From the NCBI GenBank assembly GCA_028571685.1, contig CM053140.1:21867501-21931500 (forward strand): DNA of 64,000 nucleotides, read 5' to 3'. The stretch is from Heterohyrax brucei. Taxonomy: Eukaryota; Chordata; Mammalia; Hyracoidea; Procaviidae. The notes beneath the pieces were generated by a model. That model worked only from the letters and a program-made list of their open reading frames with translations. It was not told where the DNA came from and made no database searches. This document shows positions 1-9,790 of this stretch, piece by piece. Each line of letters opens with the position of its first letter. Position 1 is the stretch's first letter. A program made the translations under genes and the position numbers.

Positions 1-487
1 GGGCATAAGACTTCTTTTTCTGGAGAGAATCCCTGGAGACAGAGTTGAAGATCTAAAGGAAATATGCTAAATGGTTCCAACAAGGAGAGGAGTGAGTTCT
101 GGAAGTCGCAGAATGGTAGCAGGGAAGAGGCAGTCCTGCTGAGGAGCTCTGCAGAGTCTAAGAGTGGTAGTGGGGACCAGGAAATGCCTTGGTCCTGGAG
201 CAGATGCCTCCCAAATTCCACATCTACTGTGGAGGCTGAATCTGGCAAGGCAGAGGGAAACTGACCAAAGGCCTTAAGCCTCTTGACACATTCCTGCTGT
301 CTTTGCCAGATGTACCACCTAAGTGAGGTCAGTCTGCAATCAGAGTAGAAGGTGTGAGCACTGGGCTTACTGAGCAAGGGCCCAAGCTTGGGAGAAAAGA
401 AAAGTTGAAGAGGAGGGCTGCAGGGGCTGAGGGAAAGTGTGGGCAGGGATGAGGTGGGGCTCCAAGCAGACATCACAGTCCTCTTAC
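1..487. other. Left end of duplicated unit, MUC16-like intron; no gene
   Basis: This stretch aligns by eye with 28645-29143 of the second unit. It lies on the 3' side (for the - strand) of a mucin-like SEA exon at 488-617, so it is best read as the intron of a degraded mucin repeat unit. I see no convincing coding exon here. The matching second SEA exon of the right unit (28343-28520) would fall beyond the left edge of the window. Confidence 0.5.
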
Positions 488-617
488 CAAGCTCTGCTGG
501 ATGCTGTCAGCTGAGGTGAACTTTTTAGTACCCTGGTATCCCATGTCATCCATACAGCACAGGTTTGTGATGGTGAAGTTGCAGGTGAACTGAACCGGGG
601 CAGGTTGAAGAGCTGTA
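488..617 (-). pseudogene. MUC16-like SEA-domain exon (N-terminal half), fragment
   Basis: On the - strand a 130-bp segment is bounded by a plausible acceptor (pyrimidine tract then CAG) and a donor (GTAAGA). It encodes FTCNFTITNL followed by a Met-Asp-Asp-Met stretch, a Lys-Phe-Thr segment and a Gln-Gln-Ser-Leu end. This is the pattern of the first half of the SEA modules repeated in the membrane mucin MUC16 (CA125), in which FTLNFTITNL, an acidic Asp-Met and a Lys-Phe-Asn segment occur in the same order. The exon boundaries also fit my recollection of MUC16 SEA exon structure. No mucin reading frame surrounds it, so it looks like a stranded exon of a decayed repeat unit. A paralogue lies at 29144-29273. 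It runs antisense to the kinase genes. An unrelated SEA protein is possible but less likely. Confidence 0.6.
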
Positions 618-1009
618 CTGGAGAGGAAGAGACAGTTTTCCCTGTGGACTACAGTAATAGGCAAGGTTGCCTAGGGCACTGGTCAGAAGCAACAGCAGTG
701 AACTACGTACGGCCATTGGCTGCAGGAGCACAAGGAGAGAACAAAGATTTGGGGAACCCAAACTTCCTCATTGAGTCAGCATTAACTGAGCAGACATGGG
801 TTCAAAGCTTTGTGCAGTCATAGCTGTCAAAGGCACAGTGTTACCGACTGTGTTATCAACACAAAATTTCTGTTGAAACCTTAACCCTCTTACCTGTGAA
901 TCTTAAGCATCCAATATTACAGAGCAGAACTGCCCTCACAGAGTTCTTTTAGGCTAAAATCTTTAATTTTAAAATTATTTGGCTGAAAATTATTTCCAAA
1001 GTTAGCAGT
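618..1009. other. Noncoding; no feature recognised
   Basis: Duplicated at about 29274-29690. No open frame, repeat family or splice-bounded exon that I can support. Confidence 0.4.
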
Positions 1010-1930
1010 AGTACATCAACAGGGAATAGCCAGAAATTCAACCCTGATTCACACAAAGGTGGTACAACAGGGGATATCACTGCTGATTGACACTTGGATC
1101 TTGATGGAAAGCAGAAAATACCATAAAGATGTTGACCTATGTTTTACTGACTACACAAACACATCTGATTGTGTGAATCGTAATAAATAATGGAGAATGT
1201 TGGGACAAAATGGAAGTCCAGGACACTTCATTCTGCTCTTACGGAACCTGTGTACAGAAAGAAGAGGCAGTCATTCTAACACACAAATGAGTATTAGGTG
1301 GTTTAAAATCCAGAAATACTTCATCAGAGTCGTAATCTTTCCGTCTTACTCAGCCTATATGCTCGGCAAGTATTCCTAGAAGCTGGACAATATGAACAAG
1401 AAGGGCAGGATTATCGATGCAGAAATACTCATTAACAATCTATGATGTGCATATGATACAAATTTGACTGCTAAAAGTCAAGTAGATTTCAGGTAAAGTC
1501 TTTGGTGTGGATTGGACATCAACGTAAAGAAAACCAAAATCCACGCAACCAGACCGGTAAGAACCATCATGATGAGTGGAAAAACACTGAAGTTATCAAG
1601 GATTTCATTTAACTCAGATCCTTGATCAGTATCCAGGAAGTTTGTTGTTGTTAGGTGCCAACAAGTCAAACCCGACTCACAGCAGTCCTGTCCACAACAG
1701 AAGGTAATTCTTCCTGGTCCTGGGCCATGCCCACAATGGTTGTTAGACTTTAGCCCATTGTTGGGAGCCATAAAGTAGCAGTCAGCAAATCAAAAGACAC
1801 ACAGCACTGCGAATATTGGATGCAGATGACCTCTTTAAATCTTGAAAAGCAAAGACGTGACTCTGACGACTAAGCTGTAGTGTCATGGATCGACTTGAGC
1901 CAAGATGCACAGTCTTCAACAGGATCACTT
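1010..1930 (+). repeat. RTE-type LINE fragment (reverse transcriptase part)
   Basis: The + strand reads as a decayed RTE (Bov-B-like) reverse transcriptase region. Segments correspond to a transcript passage coding Ser-Arg-Glu-Tyr-like and Asp-Tyr-like RT motifs, then CTCATTAACAATCTATG and a downstream GCATATGATACAA (the Tyr-Ala-Asp-Asp region). It has many stops. A second RTE tail in opposite orientation is inserted near 1645-1765, after which the + strand element resumes. The right-unit copy is 29690-30600, so insertion and nesting predate the duplication. Confidence 0.75.
1645..1765 (-). repeat. RTE-type 3' tail nested in the + strand RTE
   Basis: TTGTTGTTGTTAGGTGCCAA followed by a CCGACTCACAGC-type motif is the reverse complement of the RTE 3' end, which finishes in GACTCGACGGCA-like sequence and (AAC)n. 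It is the same nested insertion as at 30320-30450. Confidence 0.7.
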
Positions 1931-2230
1931 ATGCGTCATAATCCACTCTAACCTTTCTCTGAGGACTTGGCTTCAAGAATGATTTCACTTGTGGGCTAAC
2001 ACAGTCTGAGGACCAGGTCTTCTGGGGTCTCTCCAGGCTCAGTCAGGTCAGCAGGTCTGGTCTTGCTACTCCAATTTCAGTTCTACACTGCACTTTCTCC
2101 TACTTCATCAGAGACTGTATTGTTTTCTCTGTGAGCACAGTCACTGGTGGTAGCCTGGTACCATCTAGTTCTTGCGTCTGGCTGATAGCCTCTAGTTTAG
2201 GTGGCCCTTTCTGTTGTTTTGGACTCCGAA
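1930..2230. repeat. Interspersed repeat, afrotherian L1-3'-end type (tentative)
   Basis: Shares the same order of motifs as 30600-31085 (for example a GGTGGTAGCCTGG then ACCATCTAGTTCTT block and a GGTGGCCCTTTC block). From memory this matches a common elephant repeat related to an L1 3' end, but the family name is uncertain. Confidence 0.5.
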
Positions 2231-2465
2231 GTACCTAACAACGTAATTGTGGAAGAAATAGCATTTTAAAACAGACTTCTTAGGTTTTATTAAAGAGGTT
2301 GTATCAGAGTAGGCATTTACCCATGAGTCCATTTGTCATACTGTGGATGCTTCCGTGTAGCTGTACTGATGCAAGCTTTATCACCAGTATTCAAACACCC
2401 ACAGAGTCACCCATGATGGACACGTTTCAGCTGAGCTTCCAGACTAAAACAGACCAGGAAGAAAG
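2145..2465 (+). repeat. One arm of a long inverted duplication (partner 19019-19335)
   Basis: The reverse complement of 19019-19335 matches this segment at roughly 95 percent by eye. The match runs across the junction between two unrelated repeats (the L1-type fragment and the RTE 5' end), so it is a duplicated genomic segment and not two independent insertions. Confidence 0.8.
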
Positions 2466-3800
2466 ACTTGCTAGTCTACTTGAGAAGGACATCAGCCAGT
2501 GAAAACCTTATGAACAGCACTGTGCGTTGTCTGAGAGAGTGCCTGACGATGAACCTCCCTGCGTGGAAAGGACTTCAGTGAAGACCAGCGAAGAGCTGAC
2601 TCCTCAAAGTAGCCAAGCCAAGTGCCGTAGAGTCGGATCTGACTCATGGCAACCTCAAAATAGAGTCAACCGTATTGATGTGGATGCAGTCAATCTTTCA
2701 GGACCCTCATTAACTGATGTGGCATGACTCAAAATGAGAAAAAAAGGCTGTAAATGTCCATTAATAATCAGAACCTGACATGCATCAAGTACGAATGTAG
2801 GAAAAGTGGAAACTGTCAAAAATGTAATGCAATGCATCGAAATTGGTATCTTCAGCATTAGTGAGTGGAAATGCTCTGCTGTCGGCTCTTTATTTACTGA
2901 ATATCCGGATGGCCCATTATGCCAGGAATGGCAACTTGAAGAGGAAATGGGGTTGCATTCCTCATCTAAAAGAACATTTCAAGATGTATCCTGAAGTACA
3001 GTGCTGTCAGTGATAGGATAATACCCAGAAGCCTACCAGGAAAACTGATCAAATGACTGCTATTCAAATATCTGTACCAACCAGTAAGGTCAAAGAGGAA
3101 GAAATCGAGGAGTTTTTACTACGTTCTAAAGTACGGCATTTGTCAAACATGCAGCCAGAAGGCATTGACAATCACTGGTTATTGGAATGCGAAAATTGGG
3201 AACAATGAAGGAAGAGTGGCGGCTGGAAAATAGGGCCTTGGTAATAGAAATGATGCCCGAGATTGCATGATAGTATTTTCTAAGATGAGTGACTGCTTCC
3301 TTGCAAATACCTTTTTTCCCCTGACATGAATGGTGACTATACGCAGGAACCTCACCAGATGGAAGATGCAGGAATCAAATGGACTGCATTTGGGGAAGGA
3401 GACAATGGAAAAGCCCAGTCCTAGCTAGTTCAAGGCCAGGGACTGACTGGGAAACAGGCCTTAATGGCTCCTATGTAGGTTTCCTGCTGAAAGTTAGAAT
3501 AAGTTCCTGAGAGCCAAAAGACATACTTGAGTATACACCACCTGAGTATAGAGACCACTGGAAAAACAGATGTGAGGCACTGAACAGTAATGACCGAAGA
3601 CTACACAAGCTCTGGGATGACATCCAAGAAGTTATACCTCAAGAAAGCAAGAGGTCACTGAAAGACAGGAGAGAAAGAAAAGGGCCAAATGGATGTTAAA
3701 AGGGACTCTGACACTTGCTCTTGAATATTGACTAGCTAAAACAAAAGGAAGAAAAGAGGAAGTAAAAAACAAATATGGAAATAAAGCAAAGTTCTATGCA
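2290..3800 (+). repeat. RTE-type LINE, 5' end through endonuclease and spacer
   Basis: Starts with an RTE 5' leader (CAGAGTCACCCATGATGGAC), continues into CATTAATAATCAGAACCTG (the Trp-Asn-Val start of the endonuclease) and a CATTAGTGAGTGGAAATG segment (Ser-Glu-Leu-Lys-like), then the lysine-rich spacer ending near 3800. Frames are broken. Its 3' boundary is the same as at 33790 and 53400 in front of kinase copies B and D, so it was already part of the ancestral kinase unit. Confidence 0.75.
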
Positions 3801-3829
3801 GTTCATTCCATATACACACCCACCAAGAG

Positions 3830-4100
3830 ACACATTTTTCTTTCTGAAAAAATGCATCAAGGATTCTCGGAAAAAAGAATGGGAAAACAAAAGAAGCATT
3901 CTTGAGACTAAAGAGACAGAAAACCACAGAGAATGATCCCCAGTCTGGATTGGTCGGTTTCTTACAGTGACTTCATAAGGAGCAAACTGTTGGCAACTCC
4001 AAGCCCCTGTATGTGTTCCAGGCAACCTAGGTCTGGGGTCCGTCTAGCTCAGGCAGGTGTTTCACGGACCTGAGAGACTGTGACCACACTTAGCTCGTTT
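3830..4100 (+). promoter_or_regulatory. Putative promoter region of kinase copy A, TATA motif altered
   Basis: About 250 bp aligned with the regions in front of kinase copies B (33800-34015) and D (53410-53650), and ending in the same GACCTGAGAGACTGTGACC-like segment. The place where B has TATATAAG reads TGTATGTG here (4009-4016), so the core TATA element appears lost. Assignment as promoter is inferred from conserved position and the TATA motif in B; transcription start was not seen directly. Confidence 0.45.
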
Positions 4101-4335
4101 TTCACTTTTCATATTTATTGATTTGCTCATTTTTCCATTGCATTTTATCTTCTTTGCTTACTGTCTTCCTAAGTTTTGGTCATTACTTGTTTAGTCATTT
4201 ATCTCCTTATTTAGTTATTCACTTAGTTTTTACTTATTTAATTGTTTGTTTATTGACTCCACTTATTTACAATATGGAGACAGGAAGTGTGGTCAGTCAT
4301 CAAGAGCACTTATCACAGACGGAGAAACAAGAGAG

Positions 4336-4417
4336 ACGGGAGCTCAGTCCCCCAAACCATCTCTGACTTTTCCAGTCGGACTGCGTGTTCTTACTGGGTG
4401 TCTAAGGGAGGACAGAG
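4336..4417 (+). pseudogene. Kinase copy A, first exon with start codon lost
   Basis: This is the 82-base counterpart of the copy-B first coding exon. It has the same length, the same phase-1 end and a consensus donor (GAG then GTGAGT, intron from 4418). The codon aligned to the B start ATG is ACG (4336-4338). The rest of the exon frame is still open and would run Gly-Ala-Gln-Ser-Pro-Lys-Pro-Ser onward into the kinase frame after splicing to 5607. Copy A therefore cannot begin translation here and would depend on the internal ATG at 5654. Confidence 0.6.
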
Positions 4418-5606
4418 GTGAGTGACTGCATGCAGACATTCAGGCTTGGGGGACAGCAACTGTGGAAGAATGCATGGAACTCGTGATGGGGGATGGGGTG
4501 GTCAGCTGGAGCCCTGTGGGCGTATCTGGGATTCTCCCAGACCCTGCTCCCACCCCGACCCCACCCCCATGACTGTTACCCTCACAGAGGTGCCTGTCTG
4601 TTCAGTGAGCTGGAGAGAACCTGCGACAAACCGGCTGCAGAGATTTTATCCTGCTTTATCGGACCAGTTCCTCAAGGCTTCAGTGCGCGGTAAGTCAATC
4701 TAGAATTTCCCTGGGGCCAGGTAGTGCCGGGAAGCAAAGGCTTTGTGAAAAGCAGACACGTAAAAAACGGAGGTCTCACCTGCTTTCATCCCCTACCTCT
4801 TCATTTCCTCAGCAAATTGTGCCGATTTTGTCTTTTTCACCTTTAGCTTTTCTTGATGTCTTGGTTCTCTTTAGTGACAACTTTCTCTCATTTTCTGTCA
4901 TTTCTTTGCTCTTTTTCAGTTTATCTGGTTTTCCCTTTATTTCCTCAGTCCCTCATTTTTGTTTACTCTGTACTTCTGTTTGCTTATGAATCCTTTTCCT
5001 ATTATGGTATTTCCTCATTCTGTATCTTTTCTTTCTCTTTCACATTTTCTCTTTCTTTTGTTTATATAATTGATCTTCTTGGTGATTAAACTTGAAATCT
5101 TACTTTTCCATTCTCTGCTTTTGCTTTTCTCATTTCCGCTAATTCACACACATCTCCCTGTCTCCTCTCTGTATCCTTTTCCTTACACTTTGGTTTCTTT
5201 TTACCATTCTTTTCTCATTTCCCCATTGTTTATTACATTTTATATTTTCAATACCTTTTCAAATTTCCCATTTTATTTATTTTAGTTAATTTTCTCATTT
5301 GAATTTCCTCATGTCTTTCATCTCATACCCCTTCAAACTTGTAGTTTATTATTTTCCTGATTACTGCATTTTCTTTTTATTCTTTTCACTTATCTTTATT
5401 CTGATTAGTTTCATTTCACGGAATTGATCTTCCTGTTCTTTTCTTACATCTTTCAAGTTTTTGAAGTTGCGATGTCTTTTTTTCTCATTTTTAAATTATA
5501 CTTGATCTTTTTTTCATGTTTTGTGAAATTTTTAGTTATTACATTTGCCACTACTTTTACATATTTACTTCTTTTCTCACTTTTTCCATCTTAACCCTAA
5601 CACAAG
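4418..5606 (+). other. T-rich intron of kinase copy A
   Basis: Begins with GTGAGT and ends with a pyrimidine tract and CACAAG. The middle is built from irregular repeats of TTTCCTCATTT and TTTATTT-like sequence with no coding potential. The same intron is at 34413-36117 (B) and 53829-55779 (D). Confidence 0.6.
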
Positions 5607-6511
5607 GGCACCTCTCATCCAAAAGCCCAAAAGGCCCCGAAGCCACACTCAACATGCTGCAGAACCACTCAGCCGTTTCTGCTGAGGAGGAGATGTATGT
5701 GGGACACTACCACCTCTTCAGAACCATTGGCAGGGGGACATTTTCCAGAACGATGCTAGCCCAGCGTACCGTCACCGGCCAAGAGGTAACCATTAAAATG
5801 CTGAGCAAGACCCAAAAGGCATCCAACTTCTTCCACCAAGAGGTGAAAATATTGAAGGATCTCCATCATCCTTATATTGTAAGGATGTTTCACATTATAG
5901 AGACTCAGTACCTTCTCGGCATGGTCTTGGAGTACGTGAGTGCAGGGCACTTGGGGAATTATATAAGAGCTCACGGCTTCCTGAGTGAAAAGGAGGCCCA
6001 AAAAACTTTCAGACAATTAGTCCGGGCTGTACACTTTTGCCATAATGAACGTTTCGTGCATAGAAACATAAAACCACAAAACGTGCTGTTAGATGACAGG
6101 AAGAACATCAAACTAGCCAACTTTGGGTTTGCAACGGAATTCACCCAGGGGAATAAGCTGAACACGTTCTGTGGCACTTTGCCTTATTCTGCCCCAGAAA
6201 TGGTGCTACGAAATCCGTACGATGGACCCCCCGTGGATGTGTGGAGCCTGGGAGTCACCCTGTATGTCATGCTAAGTGGATCTCTGCCGTTTGATGGCGA
6301 CACCTTCAGTGAAATACGAAATCGGATCCTGGCCACAGAATACATTATTCCTGGCCACATGCCTACGCAGTGCACTCACATGCTGAGCAAAATGCTTACT
6401 TATGACCCAAGAGAGAGAGCCACATCAGAGGCCATCCTAGACCATCCATGGATGATGACAGTTGATAATGAGAACCAAAATGTGTCTGTGCAGCCACCCT
6501 CAGACCATTAG
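5607..6511 (+). pseudogene. MARK/SMOK-type kinase copy A: catalytically dead kinase domain, truncated
   Basis: An open frame runs from the acceptor at 5607 to TAG at 6509-6511. From the internal ATG at 5654 it would give 285 residues, a whole kinase domain and little else. Family signs are LGMVLEY, the FCGTLPY activation segment, [21 protein letters not shown] and LPFDG, typical of MARK-derived sperm motility kinases. The beta-3 lysine is kept in VTIK. The catalytic-loop HRD is HRN (AAC at 6065-6067), the following KPEN is KPQN, and the magnesium-binding DFG is NFG (AAC at 6119-6121). Copy B has GAC at both sites. Loss of both Asp residues should abolish phosphotransfer. The stop is a CAG-to-TAG change relative to B and cuts off the UBA domain. 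It may be a translated pseudokinase or simply a young pseudogene; the intact frame is compatible with either. Confidence 0.75.
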
Positions 6512-7572
6512 GACTGACAACGCATTCGGGCCACGGGGAACATGGGTTACAGGCAGGAAGAGATTCGTGACTCACTGTTCAATCCAAAAGACGATAATGG
6601 TATGGCCACCTCCCTGATGCTAGCTCAGAAGACATCTGAGACACAGACTCATGCCAGTACCCTGAAATGTAATACTGCAGCACAGTGCACTGACAGCCAC
6701 ACCGTTTCTCCTCCCATGAGGTACGTCCCACCGTCTGTGTGAAACCCAAACAGCTGAGTTACAGTGTACTTGCCATTCCTACCTATGATTACCACTACCA
6801 CAGCCCACTGAAGACTCCAGCTTCTAGAAGGAAGGGGGCCTCCATGGTGTGTGCTTCTCCCTCAGTTCCCCTTGCAAAGTTCTTCTCACAACAACCCAGG
6901 ATAGCCTGGGCAGAGCCAACCAGACGCAGAAATGGCATGCTAAGCTGAAAACTAGTGCAGTGGAACAACCCAGCAGAGTCCCAGCGTGCGTAACCATGGC
7001 TGCCCATGGCTGCCTCCTCAGCTGAGACCAGTAAGAAGGGTGGAGCCCGAGAGGAAATCCAGTTCCCACATAGAACGTCAACACTTGTTCTGTCAAAAAT
7101 GAGCATGTGCGAGAAGTACCCGACCAGAGTGTGACTCCAGCCGCTCCCTCTGTCAGAAGCCATGAGCCACAGGATGCCACTGGCCAATTCTTTTAAGTTG
7201 ATTACAAAATATCTTTGTTGTACCTGTATGCAAAGAGAACAGAAGCTGTGTGACATCCAAGTTGAAGAGAAGAGGTTCAGACCTCGAGAGGCCAAGCCAC
7301 AGTCTCTCAGGTCTAAAAAGAAGAGGAAAATAACCAGTTTCATGGAGCCCAGTGACATAATTCAGGAGATCTGCCAAGTGGTAGACACCAATGACTGTGA
7401 GTGGGATCTCACTGACAAGTACACACTGCTTTCTTTGCCTGAATGGTCCACCAGGACAGTAGATCTTGGTCCAGTCGACAATGGAGGTGTGCAAACTGCC
7501 AAGAGAAATTTAGGCATCTTGTTGGCCTTCAAGAAGATCACCTCCAAAATCACCAAAGAGCTGGTACTGTAG
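6512..7572 (+). pseudogene. Kinase copy A, stranded UBA, linker and KA1 region
   Basis: Beyond the TAG the coding homology continues. A UBA-like stretch ([19 protein letters not shown]) is at about 6542-6600, linker sequence follows, and a frame change occurs near 6740. Frame 7162-7572 carries the Cys-rich segment KYLCCTCM and then a KA1-like domain with KPQSLRSKKKRKITS, MEPSDIIQEICQVV and a terminal AFKKITSKITKELVL. KA1 is the C-terminal lipid-binding and autoinhibitory domain of MARK kinases, ending there in a similar ASKIANELKL-type motif. The centre of KA1 is locally out of frame (about 7440-7520) and then returns to frame. This segment shows that the ancestral gene was full kinase-UBA-KA1. 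Confidence 0.7.
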
Positions 7573-7699
7573 AAACGTGTCACCACCGGCCAGAGACAAA
7601 AGAGGAGTTCACATGTTTAACCTCCCTTATAATTCTGGAGACTGTGTTTTTCAAGGCCACAGAAGTCCCTAAAATTCTCTCCACTTGAACTGCACTGAG

Positions 7700-7880
7700 A
7701 TACCACCAAGGCAGTAAATACACCCTGATGCCAATCAGGTGATTGTGGTTCTGAATGAACAGTGAGTCACAAATCTCTATGTGTCTATAAACCATGCTCC
7801 CCATGGCCTCAAGGCACTGTGGGTCCTCACCAAGTTCTCTTGGCCTGAATGCCATCTGTACACAGCAACAACTCTGTCTA
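7700..7880 (-). pseudogene. Inverted UBA fragment downstream of kinase copy A
   Basis: The - strand encodes EDPQCLEAMGSMVYRHIEI then a Cys-Asp-Ser-Leu and an Asn-His-Leu-Ile-Gly stretch. This lines up with the UBA domain of these kinases (EAMG, MGY, REEI, DSL). It is a tail-to-tail partial copy of the gene sitting about 130 bp after the KA1 stop. The better-preserved equivalent is at 38190-38335. Confidence 0.6.
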
Positions 7881-8279
7881 TGCAAGATCCTACTTACAAC
7901 CATTGACATCCCGCAGAGGGCAGATCTGCATCATCTCATCAGGCTCCATGGAGCTGGTCCTTCATGTCGGCTTCCATGAGTGTGACGTTTGAGATCTGAT
8001 TATCTCCACCACATCTTGCTCTCAAGTACGTTAAGGTCCCTTCAAGCACAAGTGAAGCAAAGATTCATCAAAAACAGACATTGCCAATTTGATTGGTTGG
8101 GGGTAAGAGGTCTGGACGTTTCTGCCTTGGGAAGCCATTTGATTTCCATCAGGGTCCTCAAGCTCCCTCTAAAATCCAGTGAAAGTAGTCAATGAACAAT
8201 GAACAAAATTCACTGAACAGTGAACCCGGAACTGCACAGTTCAACTCCACAAAGAGACACCTTGAAAGAAAGGCTTGCA
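7881..8279. other. Noncoding flank of kinase unit; nothing recognised
   Basis: Duplicated at about 38336-38750. It contains no supported exon or repeat. Confidence 0.4.
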
Positions 8280-8549
8280 GTCTCATTCTCAAGTATCTGG
8301 CATTTGAAGAAAATTAGAAAAAGTCGATGAAACATAAAGGACGTGTTGAGTATACCCCACCTGAATTCAGAGGCTGTCTCAAGAAGAGGTTTGCAGCATG
8401 GCAAACGAGTCACCAAAGACCAAACAAATTGTGGGAGGCCATACGACAGGAAGATGACATTTTAAAAGGCAGGAAAGAAAGGAAAGACAAAAAGGAATGA
8501 CACGGAAGCTTGCTCTTCAACATCCAGTGAGTAAAGCAAAAAGAACTGA
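8280..8549 (+). repeat. RTE-type LINE fragment (spacer region)
   Basis: Contains the ACCCCACCTGAATTCAGAG and ACCAAAGACCAAACAAATTG motifs and the lysine-rich AAGGCAGGAAAGAAAGG segment of the RTE spacer. It matches 38755-39015, where the element continues much further; here it stops and abuts an AfroSINE remnant. Confidence 0.7.
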
Positions 8550-8584
8550 TGAGGGAAAAGCTCACTGTTAGGACAACAGTTGGA

Positions 8585-8700
8585 ATTCAGCAGCTGCTTC
8601 TTGGAAACTGTATGGAGCAGTCTTACTGTGTCCCATACCGTCGCCAGGAGTCAGAATTGACTGGACGGTGTAAGTTTGCTTGGTATTCAGGGGGATGCAT
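8585..8700 (+). repeat. AfroSINE fragment
   Basis: 3' half of an AfroSINE: TTGGAAACTGTATGGAGCAG, then CAGGAGTCAGAATTGACTGG and a GTTTGCTTGG tail. A fuller copy is at the orthologous site 44380-44540. Confidence 0.8.
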
Positions 8701-8739
8701 AGGCCCCAAGGTGAACCCTACCCATGTTTTGTACTTGTT

Positions 8740-9229
8740 TTGCAGAACTGCTGAGAAAAGGGGAGGTTTACACTTAAAGAAGAACTCAGAGGGAGAAAGT
8801 GGCTGACTTGCTTTTGAAATTTCCAAGCAGTAGTTTGCTGTTGGAAGCCTTCCAGCAGGAAAAGTCAGAGCCCATTGCAAGACAGCCCCTTGCAGGACTG
8901 GGAGTTATAGGGAGCCAGTGAACAGACAGCTTGGTCAGCTCCTTTAAGCTGATTGTCCAGGTTGAGTCAATGAGTGCAAGTGGGGGAAGAGCAGGAACCT
9001 AGTGACAGTCTGAGTTTGGACAAGTTCCATTGGCACTGTGGGTCCTAGCCTGCAGGGCCAGGGATAAGAGGCAGGGTGGCTGCTGAGAAGGAAGGCAACT
9101 GTGTGTGACTTAGCCCAAGAGGGCTGGGGATGAGAGTGTGGGAAGGAGCTGTCCGAAGTGCCTGCCATTAAGTGTGAACTCGAGAGCCTGAGTCTGCTGC
9201 CCCTTGTCAGTTAGATTGGAAGGGCAGGG
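8740..9229 (+). other. Conserved duplicated block, decayed counterpart of the exon-like frame at 44601
   Basis: TTGTTTTGCAG acceptor-like sequence precedes AACTGCTGAGAAAAGGG, as in the right unit, but the frame that is open at 44601-44771 is disrupted here (for example a stop soon after GGTTTACACTTAA). I do not recognise a family. Confidence 0.3.
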
Positions 9230-9790
9230 GTGAGCCGACTAGAACCCACCCAAAGGAAGAGAAAGGTGTCTGAAAGAGCTGAGAAAGCTGGTGTAGACTG
9301 CTACAAGCTGATGGCGCCCTGCGGACTGGATTTGAAACCCCAACCAACGTTTTTTCTTTGCCTTTATCTTGCTAACCTGAAACTTCTGTCTGAGCCATGT
9401 TTTTCAGGAAATCACAGCAGATGGTGGCTCCATCCACAACACGTGCCCAACCTACAACCTCTCAGCATGCCCAGATTCAGATCCTGGCCTACACTGACAC
9501 AGGACCAATTTATCACCAGAAAGGAAGTGCTTCCCAGCCAGTCCTTTCACCAGAGACCATCCCAGAAGCCATGACAGAAGAGGATGCCACTTCTGCACCT
9601 CCACATGTGGACATGCAGCAGGGGAGCTAAGGGCAGAGAACTCTACTACCAAACCCGACCCCTGGACACCACTGGAAATAAAAAGCTTTTGAGCCCCGTG
9701 GGACAGTGAACACATGGTGTTAAGGCTGCTAGACTCGTGTTACTCCTTATCTACACAGACAATAAACTTGAAACTTTCTGTTACCCTTGC
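9230..9790 (+). other. Unrecognised transcription-unit-like 3' end
   Basis: A segment with a good acceptor (TTTTTCAG at about 9401-9408), a short frame EITADGGS...TYNLSACPDSDPGL ending in a stop, and two AATAAA-like signals (about 9678 and 9760). The right unit (45130-45700) keeps the same short frame (EITADG...TYNLTACADSDPGLP), so it was once an exon or is coincidence in a young duplication. No family recognised. Confidence 0.3.

Noticed and set aside
2299-2502. Conserved frame with similarity to the - strand at 18972-19193
   Set aside because: Explained by the inverted duplication of an RTE 5' leader, not by a shared gene.
4853-5285. Hydrophobic frames resembling membrane proteins in the T-rich introns (also 34900-35088 and 35457-35823)
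   Set aside because: Phe, Leu and Ser content comes from poly-pyrimidine low-complexity sequence; frames shift between paralogues.
5516-5606. N-terminal extension of copy A from the ATG at 5516
   Set aside because: The same intron sequence as in B; the residues are a translation of a T-rich tract and resemble a signal peptide only by composition.
6795-7358. 187-codon - strand frame opposite kinase A, and 188 codons at 37764-38330
   Set aside because: Mostly the antisense of linker and KA1 coding sequence. Only the UBA part of the second (38190-38335) has independent support and is annotated separately.
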